From: Podaxis mareebaensis
Lineage: Eukaryota > Basidiomycota > Agaricomycetes > Agaricales > Agaricaceae
Direction: 5' to 3'
NCBI GenBank assembly: GCA_018524725.1
Contig: JAEUWP010000454.1
Span: 1 to 57,801 of the forward strand
Length of the DNA stretch: 57,801 nucleotides
Of this stretch, positions 47,397 to 56,900 are shown in pieces. A program made the position numbers and the translations under genes. Positions within the stretch are counted from its first letter, which is position 1; each line of letters opens with the position of its first letter. Under the pieces are notes generated by a model. The model was not told the DNA's origin, ran no database searches, and saw only the letters and a program-made list of their open reading frames with translations.

Positions 47397-47910
47397 TGAG
47401 GGACGTGGGAGGCAAGGAATATCAACTAAGTGAGAACACCCCTATTGTCTTGCATATATATATGCTGGCTTCAGAAGCAATGAGTAAATACAAGTAGTGG
47501 TCCCACGGGGGAGCTATAGCGGCGTTTCCATGATTCTGTGCAAGGGAAAAAGGATGTCGGTCGAGTGCCGCCTCCCTGGTGCACCGTAGCAGGGAGAACC
47601 AAGTGAATATCTTCGCCCAGCCCGTAAGTACTTGACTTGGGTTGTACGCGCCATCTGATCGCTCTCTGATCCATTGCTACTGGCACTGATCCGCGATTTC
47701 TATCACACTCAGCTGTGCTATAGAATCGCCCGTCGCGTTTCGGCTCAAACACTCGGCTCGATCCACGCCATTGGCACCAGTGCAAGGCTACTAGGTGATA
47801 TAAGTATGCAGATCTCACTTATGTCTTATGGACACACCAAAAGCCGAGACGAATCCCAAGGGGGGAAGCCATGACATGACAAATTTCACGTACATACCTA
47901 CGGACATAAT
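47397..47910. other. Spacer between epoxide hydrolase copies A and B
   Basis: Holds the promoter of copy A, with a TATATATA-like stretch at 47455-47464, and the 3' flank of copy B. No other gene seen. Confidence 0.6.
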
Positions 47911-49487
47911 TTATGGCTTGAATCCATTGTGAGAACCAACAACCCCAAACGCTGGCCCATCATTCCCGAACATCTTCCTCAAATCGGCAACCAAAGCCTC
48001 AGGACGCTCATATGCAGGAAAGTGCCCTCCCCTGTCATGTTCGGATTCGAACACAACATTAGAGGTTTTTGACCAACTACAAATACGTTCGATAAGTTTG
48101 CGGTATGTTATGAGTTGATCACGTACTAATGCGGTAGTACTATGACCTCTTTTGGGAAAAAGGAGTGACCTGTCGGAATGTTGACGGGAGCGGGCTTGGT
48201 GAAGGATATCGAACCAGATTTCTTGAACTCGTAGTAAATCCTAACGGAAGCGGCAGGCCCTGAGCGGGAGAACCAATAAATTGAAATCCATGTTAGGACT
48301 GAAGGCGGAAACGTCAGCAACTGAATAGATTCTCGCCAAAGTAACTGACCTTCATCGTCCGTCCAAGGGTATTCGTCTGACCAATTCACGAGTTTCTCAT
48401 AGATCCAACCAAGGAGACCAGCCGGAGAGTCAGCAAGACTATAGCCGAGCGTCTGTGGTTGAGTGGACTGTTCCTCGAAATACCCTTGGCCTTCTTTTTG
48501 GAACCATTGGGTTCTCTCAAAGCCAGCTTTTTCCGCAGGTGTGAGGGGTGTCAAAAGGTACCGTAAAAGTACCATTGGGCGGTACCACGGATGCGGAGCT
48601 GTTGCCCTTAACGTATGGTTAGCATATCGTCCATACAGCTGGGACTTCAGCACATACAAAGGCATACTTGAATGCCAGGCCTTGTTGTGTTTTTTGCCAT
48701 ACGCAAGAGCAATGCGCTGGTTGATCTAATGTGACCAAGTCAAGCAATTGATGCGACAGAACCAAAAAAGGAACGCACGAAAGCTCCCCAGTCGTGTCCT
48801 TGAGTCACTATATCAAGGAGCTGTCAGTATTGTACACTCTGAGACCCGTAAACAAGCCTCACCATATTCGCTGTATCCAAGTGCAAGCATCAGTTTGTGG
48901 GACACCTGTTCCCCTTGAGCATAAATGCATGATCCAAGGACATGGGAGAACATACCTCCGCATACTGAGCAATAGCGAACCCTTTCTTCTTCGGTGCCTC
49001 GGAGAATCCAAACCCTGGCAGGCTAATAGCCACGACATGGAAGCTAGGGTGATCGCGCGCATCCTTAACCAAAAGTGGCAGAATCTTCCTAACTTCAAGA
49101 AAGCTCCCAGGCCCTACATGCAACTAGTCAGATACTTTAACCTCAAGCAGAATGAAATGACTCACACCCATGAACAAACAGCAAGGGAATAGCCTCGGAC
49201 ACGGAACTCCTCTTGTGTACGTAGTGTACATTCAAAGTCCCAAATCCATCGACCTCGATGTCGCGCGTGAACTGGGGCATCTCTTCGTTGAGCTGCGCTT
49301 CATGCTTTCTCCAGTCATATTCATCCCTCCAATATGCAACCAGGCGTTGGATGTCCTTCAACGGGACACCGTAATCACGCCCCGCCTCTTCCAACTCATC
49401 AGGAAATCTCGACAACTCGAGTTTCTTCTTCAGAAGAGTGATGTCCTCATCGTGAACAGCGATTTTGAAAGGCGCCTCCACCGACAT
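47911..49487 (-). CDS. Epoxide hydrolase copy B
   Basis: All exons join in frame with GT-AG borders from MSVEAPFKIAVHDEDITLL to VGSHNGFKP. Motifs: HGWPGSFLEVRK (after splicing at HG|W), [26 protein letters not shown] (nucleophile Asp kept, but the preceding Gly is His), the cap segment with PTGHSFFPKE, and the catalytic His in GGHFPAYERPE. The start is the ATG at 49487; an upstream in-frame GTG was not used. It is intact and about 400 aa. The GGDWG to GHDWG change beside the nucleophile is unusual within this array and may alter activity. No TATA as clear as in the other copies. Confidence 0.88.
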
Positions 49488-49779
49488 GGCGATATTCACG
49501 AGGAAACCAAGAGCAGTTGTAGGGTGAGAAATTGAGTGAACATTTGTGCTTTCATAAATAGCGTTGCGCTCAGGTTCGCGACTGTGATGTATCCATGGTG
49601 CTGGCGAAAATGGGCGCCGAAGTACTTGAAGGTGACGATACAGCGTAATGTCATTCGGTTAAGAGAATCCGTCGAACCGTCCACCTTTCGTGGATGACGT
49701 AAAAAGGATTGTCAGCAAATCCGAGAAGTCCTTAACGCGCGAGTCGGGCCATCCTATACTACCCCACCGTTTCGGTGTG
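49488..49779. other. Upstream region of epoxide hydrolase copy B
   Basis: Promoter-side DNA up to the left end of the inverted-repeat element; includes a small palindrome (caccgtttcggtg) at 49766-49778. Confidence 0.5.
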
Positions 49780-50420
49780 CCCGGGGGTTTCGGTGGTCAC
49801 GCTTTTGTCACATGTGCCGAAGGCTGCCATCTGAAACTCAGATGATGGAATCATTACATTTACCTAAGTCGATGGGATGTGATGAATAGACCAAAGCTTG
49901 ATCCCTCACATGAGAAGGCCCCGCCTGTGGTTCTGAGGCGATTCTGAATCAAGAGACGCTGAAAACGCCATGGGCAAGGCATATTGGCCAGCCTGATAAA
50001 CGGAACTGGATAGTAGTTTGGTGGTTGTGACGGGACTGAGAATCATCTCTCGAGGATGGGTGCCCATTACATTGGAGTCCGAAGTCGTTCCGTTCTTTTT
50101 CTTCGACCGACGGAATAGAGCACAAAATCAAGACTAACAGGGCTGACAGGGTAAGCGATGCCGATGAAACGGGCTAGCCTGCCTTAGGGACAAATTGACG
50201 AAATGGGACATGTGATGGGATCATTATATTCATGCTCCGACCCGGCATTGTCTGGCAAGGCGTGACAATGGGCTCAAAATTGGTTTTCGTCCTACTTCAG
50301 CTATAAGTTTCAAAAAGAGGCGGAGGCTGTCAGAGATGGCGCTCGCAGGTGCTGTGCAAGATATGAAGCCAAAATATTGAGAGTGTGAAAAGATATTTGC
50401 AAAACACCGAAACCCCCGGG
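49780..50420. mobile_element. MITE-like element with 16-bp terminal inverted repeats
   Basis: The 16-mer cccgggggtttcggtg at 49780-49795 is exactly the reverse complement of the 16-mer at 50405-50420, bounding 641 bp with no long open frame. An internal direct repeat (gatggaatcattacatt and gatgggatcattatatt) lies near 49845 and 50216. Length, perfect ends and lack of coding sequence fit a non-autonomous DNA element. No convincing target-site duplication flanks it, and an undetermined base lies at 50422. Confidence 0.55.
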
Positions 50421-50485
50421 TNAGTCAGGTGACTTAGTCATGTGATAGTTGGCCTTGTAGCTGGCCTGTGGACGTCCTGGAGACC

Positions 50486-50562
50486 TTAGTCTCTTACAGG
50501 TGTCCACAGGTGAGTCCCAGTATTGTATCTCTCAATATTTAGTCTCTTACAGGTGTCCACAG
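50486..50562. repeat. 24-bp direct repeat plus inverted repeat
   Basis: ttagtctcttacaggtgtccacag (24 nt; first 20 ttagtctcttacaggtgtcc) occurs at 50486-50509 and 50539-50562, 53 bp apart. A 9-bp inverted match (cctgtggac with gtccacagg) precedes the first copy at 50465-50473. Confidence 0.7.
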
Positions 50563-50962
50563 TATTTCACTTATATCTCCCCCATTTCTTAATCAATCGA
50601 CTTCATTTCACCGCTGTTAGGTCCGTCTCCATACCCCCTATGCGCACCTTACAACAGAACTAACCCAGAAAAAAATGGCACAATAGTCAGCATTTCATTC
50701 CATGGGAAACGAAGGCTTCCACCACAGAGCCACAGAAACGAAACAAGTCACAAGTGAAAACAATCGCGCTAGCACATCCCTAAGCGCGCCCCCAAACTCC
50801 ATCAGCATCCGTACAAGCGGCTAAGCACCAGATGAATCAAATATACAAATCTCACTTATGTCTTATACACATACGGAAAGGCCGAAATGGGTTCGACAAA
50901 GGGGAAATGTCATTATGAAGTCCGCATATGCACATACATAGGTAAGTTTTTTTTGAGGTATT

Positions 50963-52545
50963 TTACAGCTTAAATCCACGGTGCGAATCAACGACCCCAA
51001 AGGCAGGCCCTCCCTTCCCGAACATCTTTCTCAAGTCGGCGACCAAAACCTCCGGGCGCTCATACGCAGCAAAATGCCCACCCCTTTCGTGTTGTGATTC
51101 AAACACAAGATTGGGCGTTTTCAACCAGCTATAAACGCACTGAATAAGTTTACCAAACAATATCTGATCGATGAAACGTACGATCGCGGTGGGGTTTCGA
51201 GCTCCTTTGGGAAGTAAGAGTAGCCTGTCGGAATCCTTATAGGAGCGGACTTGCGGATGGGTACCATGCCGGATTTCGCAAATTCATAGTAAATCCTGAC
51301 AGAGGCGGCAGGCCCTGGGCGGGAGAACCAATAGATCGAAATCCATGTCAAGACTGAGGGCCGATGCTTATATTAGCAGTCGAATACACCATCATCAAAG
51401 TGACTGACCTTCATCATCCGTCCAAGGGTATTCGTCTGTCCAGTTCACGAGTTTCTCATAAATCCAGCCAAGGAGACCGACCGGAGAGTCGGCAAGACTA
51501 TAGCCTAGCGTCTGGGGTTGAGTGGACTGTTCCGTAGAATATCCCCGCCCTTCCGTTTGGAACCACTTAGTCCGCTCCAATCCAGCTTTTTCTGCAGGCG
51601 TAAGCCGTGCCAAGAGATACTGTAGGAACGACATTGGTCGATGCCATGGGTGAGGGCGCTCTGCCCTTAACAAATAATTAGAACATCGCCAACATAACTG
51701 AAACTTCAGTACGTACAAGGGCATATTTGAATGCCAGGCCTTGTTGTGTTTTTGGCCGTAGGTAACAGCGATTTGCTGGGTGATCTAGTGCGGCGAAGTC
51801 AAGCAATTGATATGGGAGTACAAAAGTAAAACTCACGATAGCTCCCCAGTCCCCCCCTTGAGTTACTATCCAAGACACTGTCAGTATTGTGATATTGCGA
51901 GACTTGAAGACGAGCCTCACCATATTCGTTGTATCCAAGTGCAAGCATCAGCTTGTGGGACACCTATTTCCCTTGAGCATAAGTACATGATCCAAGGACA
52001 TGGGAGAACATACCTCCGCATACTGAGCAATAGCGAACCCTCTCTTCTTCGGTGCCTCCGAAAATCCAAACCCTGGCAGACTGATAGCCACGACATGGAA
52101 ACTGGGATGCCCGGGAGTATCTTCAACTAACAGCGGCAGAATCTTCCTGACTTCAAGAAAGCTCCCAGGCCCTACATACAGCCTGTGAGCTGTCTTAACT
52201 CCAAGCAAAGCGAAATGACTCACAACCATGCACAAACAGCAAAGGAATGGCCTCGGACACGGAACTCCTCTTGTGTATATAGTGCACATTCAAAGTCCCA
52301 AATCCGTCGACCTCGATGTCGCGCGTGAATTGGGGCAGCTCTTCGTTAAGTTGTGCTTCATGCTTCCTCCAGTCATATCCTTCTTTCCAATATGCAACCA
52401 GATTTTGGATGTCCCTCAATGAGGCACCGTAGTCGCGTCCCACGTTCTCCAATTCATCAGGGAACCTCGTTAAGTCGAGTTTTTTCTTGAGGAAGGCAAT
52501 GTCCTCGTCGCGGACTGCGATCTTGAAGGGCGTTTCTGTCGCCAT
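50963..52545 (-). CDS. Epoxide hydrolase copy C
   Basis: Intact gene of about 404 aa, [19 protein letters not shown] to VVDSHRGFKL, all exons in frame with GT-AG borders. EHN domain at about residues 8-107. Oxyanion-hole motif HGWPGSF at 106-112, formed across the first splice junction (HG|W). Nucleophile Asp in [10 protein letters not shown] near 180. Cap domain with [14 protein letters not shown] and [13 protein letters not shown] at about 225-280. SYFPKELETPP, then the catalytic His in [13 protein letters not shown] near 368. A TATAAATA motif lies ~70 bp upstream. It is closest to copy D, with which it shares a recent 2.7-kb duplication. It probably detoxifies or converts epoxides of plant- or fungus-derived compounds; the substrate is unknown. 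Confidence 0.9.
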
Positions 52546-52613
52546 GGTTGCGTGAAGAAACAAGGAAGGTCAGCTACAGGGTGAGAACTGGGCCGGGCAT
52601 CTGATTATTTGAT

Positions 52614-52621
52614 TATTTATA
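52614..52621 (-). promoter_or_regulatory. TATA box of epoxide hydrolase C
   Basis: TATAAATA on the minus strand, 69 bp before the ATG at 52545. Copy D has TATAAA at 56895-56900 in the matching position. Confidence 0.55.
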
Positions 52622-54234
52622 AGGTCCTCACAGGGCTACTTCGCCGACGATCGCACAATCTACTCCACAACGGTCGTTTATTCAATTTGAAGTATAAACA
52701 AGGAGTGTTTGTTGTGCTGCCCGCCCGCTTTGTTGTATGGTAGTATGAACGTGTAACAGCGGATGTGGGAGAGAAACTCAGGTGCACGAGTTGGGCTATA
52801 TGTGTTTACTCTTCCTGATCCGCTCCAACAACAGTTTACATTCCACCAAGGAGCTGACGAACATGTGTGCATCTGATACACTATCGTTCACAGCACGACT
52901 TCAGGACCATTGTCAAGCTGGAGAAAGCAGATTTTCCCTTTTGTTGAACAACTGCTAACGGTTTGAGTAATAACGTCGGTTGAGGAGCTGTTCATGGACT
53001 AAATGGGTTGACTTCTAATTTAGCACTCGGGACTGCCACATGGGCATATGGTGAACTTTTGGCCCAACTCCCAACCTTATGCGATGCTTACAGACCTTCA
53101 TGACTCGCTATGATTCCATAGACATTTCCTTTGTAATTCTTATGACTCGCCTTCGCTTCCGATGGCAGCCCCTTTGTAGTATAATTGCTCTGACTCATTC
53201 GCCGTGGTTGTTTGTATAAAAACACTTCAGCCACGGGCTATCCCCAGTACATATATACCCAAAGAACTTCAAAAGTGCAAAAAAAAAAAACATAATCGGC
53301 ACGAGAACGGGAAGGCGGAAAGCAAGAAAAAATATACATGCCCTATTACGCCACGATGGTCAATATTTAATATTTAATATTCAACGTTGGCTTGGCAGTA
53401 AAAGCCCACAACGAGCAGCACCTAGCAACAATAAGGGATGGGAACCACAGCCGATTCGGATCGCGTCTGGACAAAGCAAAAGGCGAACCGCCCAAGATTC
53501 CAAGTCCTGTCTCACCATCAAGCATCCACGATCTCTTAAGTACGCTTCCTGGATGACTCGCAACACAGCCAGACGTCGATGCAACGCCACCACTGGCGCT
53601 AATGCATCCTGTCCGGCCTCCCCGAGAGACACACGAGTAGCACCAACAAGAAAACATGAGTAGCGACGACTACTAATCGAGTATTTTGATCCAAAAGCGT
53701 GCACAGTTAGTCCCCAGACATGAACGACTGTGAGTAAAGCCGCGTTATCAATTCCACTACTACAAGAGATCACTGATCGTAGTCACCAAGTTCTGTGTTC
53801 TGGAACGGTTCGAGAATCTGTACATGGGTGGAGCCTCAGAGCGCCAATCACAGCAAGTTACCCCTATAGCTACATCGTGAATCACTAAAAAGAGAAGCGT
53901 CTCATGTCATACCGCAGTCCGCGCGCAGAAAAGCAATCCAGAAAGTCTTACAGGGAAACCGGTTCCACTCCAATAGCTTCGAAGGACCATCCCGCAGAAA
54001 TACAAACGGACCAAATACAGTAAACGCCCACTTTCACAGGCAAAGAAAAGAGTCCTGCATTCAGTAATAAAAACAGAGGAGAAAGAACACAACAACACAA
54101 GCAAGGTAACATAAAACTCCCCCCACTCCAATCCTCCTCCGCGGTTTCACGTACAGTAACACCGCATTCCAAGGGCCCAACCCCTCCCCCAACACAGAGA
54201 GGTAAAGGGACTCCAGTACACACTCGACAGCCAT
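52622..54234. other. Upstream region of epoxide hydrolase C and 3' flank of the V-ATPase c gene
   Basis: The first ~750 bp belongs to the segmental duplication. It ends with an A12 run (about 53279-53290), then the duplication ends near 53375. The rest, to 54234, carries open frames without family features and may be the 3' region of the V-ATPase gene. Confidence 0.5.
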
Positions 54235-54872
54235 TTATGATGAGCACTATCCGAAACCAACGTCAGACTCCCAACAAGAAAGACAAACCAAGAACCACTT
54301 ACAGTCATTGTACCAGTAGCAGTGTTCATAATCAACACAACAATCAACCCATACAGACCTAAAACCTCAGCAAAAATGAGGATAAGGATCATACCCACAA
54401 AGAGCCTCGGCTGCTGCGCAGTACCCCTCACACCCGCATCACCAACAATGCCAATCGCAAAGCCAGCTGCGAGACCTGCGAGACCGATCGAAAGTCCAAC
54501 TCCGAGTTGGGTGAACCCCTTGGCGAGCGACATTGACGTGTCCACTGTTCCCAAGGCGCGCAAGCAATTAGTGCATAGGAGAGGTGAACATGAGGAAGGG
54601 TTTACGTACAGTCACCAGCGATGAGTACCGAAACGACGAGACCGTAAATCTACATCAAATCCGTGAATTACATGGTGTTCAAAGGGGATAAGAAGGGGGG
54701 GAAGACGGACAGCAATGATACCAGCCACGATAACCGGCACGACACACTTCATCATCAAGTCGGGTCGCAGCACCGACATAGCAGAGATACCGACACCAGA
54801 CCTTGCAGCTCCATAACTGAACCCAGCACAACCGCGACGTTATGACAAAGAGGCCAACAAGGACGCACATAC
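54235..54872 (-). CDS. VMA3: V-type ATPase proteolipid subunit c, 5' part missing
   Basis: The translation matches the 16-kDa V-ATPase c subunit, the membrane rotor that carries protons. Recognised exons: [13 protein letters not shown]...[32 protein letters not shown]; a long exon with [20 protein letters not shown]; and [19 protein letters not shown], where the essential proton-carrying Glu is in FAE. The end [12 protein letters not shown] is at 54235 after a final intron. The canonical start and first transmembrane helix (before GAAYGTAKSGVG) cannot be found. Upstream frames lack an ATG or are out of phase, and the GAAYGTAKSG segment is shortened to YGAARSG. The gap coincides with the edge of the segmental duplication at ~54.94 kb, so the gene may be truncated. 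A distant or very short first exon remains possible. Confidence 0.75.
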
Positions 54873-55250
54873 GGGAACCCAGTCAGCTCTAAGCATAGAG
54901 GTACGGGTAATAAGAGAAGCACACGCCTAGGGCCAATACTTAACAACCAGAATCAGAACGAACCCAGCAAAAATGACAAAACGGCGCAACAGTCAGCATT
55001 TCATTCTGTGACAAACGAAGGCTTCCACCAGAGCCACAAAAACAAAACAACTCACAAGTGAAAACGATTGCGCTGGTAGATCCCTAAACACCCCCCAAAT
55101 TCCATCAGTACTCGTACGAACTACCAAGCACCAGATGATTTAAGCACGCAAATCTCACTTATGTCTTATACACATACAAAAAAGGTCGAAGTGAATCCGA
55201 CGGAGGGGAAATGTCATTTCAAATTCCGCATACATACATACAGAGGTATT

Positions 55251-56832
55251 TTACAGCTTGAACCCACGGTGCGAACCAACGACCCCAAAGGCAGGTCTTC
55301 CCTTCCCGAACATCTTTCTCAAGTCGGCGACCAAAGCTTCCGGACGCTCATACGCAGCAAAATGCCCACCGCTCTCGTGTTGGGATTCAAACACAAGATT
55401 GGGCGTTTTCAACCAGCTATAAACACACTGGATAAGTTTACCGAAAAATATTTGATTGATGTAACGTACGACCGCGGCAGGATTGCGAGCTCCTTTGGGA
55501 AGTAAGAGTAACCTGTCGGAATGCTGACAGGAGCGGGGTTGCGGGTGGGTCGCATGCCGGATTTCGCAAATTCGTAGTAAATCCTGACAGAGGCGGCAGG
55601 CCCTGGGCGAGAAAACCAATAAATTGAAATCCATGTCAAGACTGAGGGCAGATACTTATATTAGCAGTCGAATACGCCATCATCAAAAGTGACCGACCTT
55701 CATCATTCGTCCAAGGATATTCGTCTGTCCAGTTCACGAGTTTCTCATAAATCCAGCCAAGGAGACCGACCGGAGAGTCAACAAGACTATAGCCTAGCGT
55801 CTGGGGTTGAGTGGACTGTTCCTCGGAGTATCCTCGCCCTTCTTTTCGGAACCACTGAGTCCGCTCCCATCCAGCCTTTTCTACAGGCGTAAGGCGTGTC
55901 AAGAGATACTGTAGGAACGATATTGGGCGGCGCCATGGATGAGGAGGCTCTCCCCTTAACAAATAATTAGAACATCACCAACACAACTGAAACTTCAGCA
56001 CGTACAAGGGCATGTTGGAATGCCAGGCCTTGTTGTGTTTTTGGCCATAGGCAGCAGCGATTTGCTGGGTGATCTAATGCGGCAAGGTTAAGCAATTAAT
56101 GTGGAAGCACAAAAGTAAAACACACGATAGCTCCCCAGTCTCCCCCTTGAGTTACTATTCAAGGGACTGTCAGTACTGTGATATTGCGAGACTTGAAGAC
56201 GAGCCCCACCGTATTCGTTGTATCCAAGCGCAAGCATCAGCTTGTGGGACACCTATTCCTCTTGAGCATAAATACATGATCAAGGACATGAGAGAACATA
56301 CCTCTGCATACTGAGCAATAGCGAACCCTCTCTTCTTCGGTGCCTCCGAAAATCCAAACCCTGGCAGACTGATAGCCACGACATGGAAACTGGGATGTCC
56401 GGGGGTATCTTCCACTAACAGCGGCAAAATCTTCCTGACTTCGAGAAAGCTCCCAGGCCCTGTATGCAGCCGGTCAACTATCTTAACCCCAAGCAGAACG
56501 GAGTGACTTACACCATGCACAAACAGCAAAGGAATGGCCTCGGACACGGAACTCCTCTTGTGTATATAGTGCACGTTCAAAGTTCCAAATCCGTCGACCT
56601 CGATGTCGCGCGTGAATTGGGGCAGCTCTTCGTTGAGTTGTGCTTCATGCTTCCTCCAGTCGTATCCTTCTTTCCAATACGCAACCAGACGTTGGATGTC
56701 CTTCAGTGGGGCACCATAGTCATGTCCCACGTTCTCCAATTCATCAGGGAACCTCGTCAAGTCGAGTTTCTTCTTGAGGAAGGCAATATCCTCGTCGCGG
56801 ACTGCGATATTGAAGGGTGTTTCTGTCAACAT
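55251..56832 (-). CDS. Epoxide hydrolase copy D, oxyanion-loop altered
   Basis: Same gene structure as copy C: MLTETPFNIAVRDEDIAFL at 56832, EHN domain, [21 protein letters not shown] nucleophile, cap [14 protein letters not shown] and [11 protein letters not shown], ending GSHRGFKL at 55251. At the first exon-intron border it lacks one base compared with copies A-C. Normal splicing at the gtaagt donor would now shift the frame. Retaining the intron keeps it open, adding 17 residues and giving HG-V-S-H...GPGSF. Using the overlapping gtgtaa donor two bases upstream would give HGPGSF, the Trp of HGWP being lost. Either way the oxyanion-hole motif is changed. All other splice sites are normal. 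A TATAAA lies ~65 bp upstream. Confidence 0.8.
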
Positions 56833-56894
56833 GGTGGTGTGAGGGAAACAAGGAAGGTCGGTCGTAGACAAGAACTCGACCAGGCATTTGGTCA

Positions 56895-56900
56895 TTTATA
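56895..56900 (-). promoter_or_regulatory. TATA box of epoxide hydrolase D
   Basis: TATAAA on the minus strand, about 65 bp before the ATG at 56832; corresponds to the box of copy C. Confidence 0.5.

Larger units (their letters stand above)
50648..53375. repeat. Segmental duplication, unit 1 (contains epoxide hydrolase C)
   Basis: The unit aligns with 54942-57720 across the 3' flank, the whole gene and the 5' flank. Examples: gtcagcatttcattc and aacgaaggcttccacca at 50687-50725 and 54986-55030, and the gtatggtagtatgaacg-like promoter part at 52733 and 57010. The two units lie on either side of the V-ATPase c-subunit gene in direct orientation. Confidence 0.85.

Noticed and set aside
53279..53290. 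A12 run in duplication unit 1 as another retroposon tail
   Set aside because: Unit 2 has a shorter A run at the same site and no flanking target duplication, so it is simple length variation.
53367..53773. Long minus-strand open frames downstream of the V-ATPase c gene
   Set aside because: Composition is unlike the neighbouring proteins, no splice links, no family features; probably flanking DNA.
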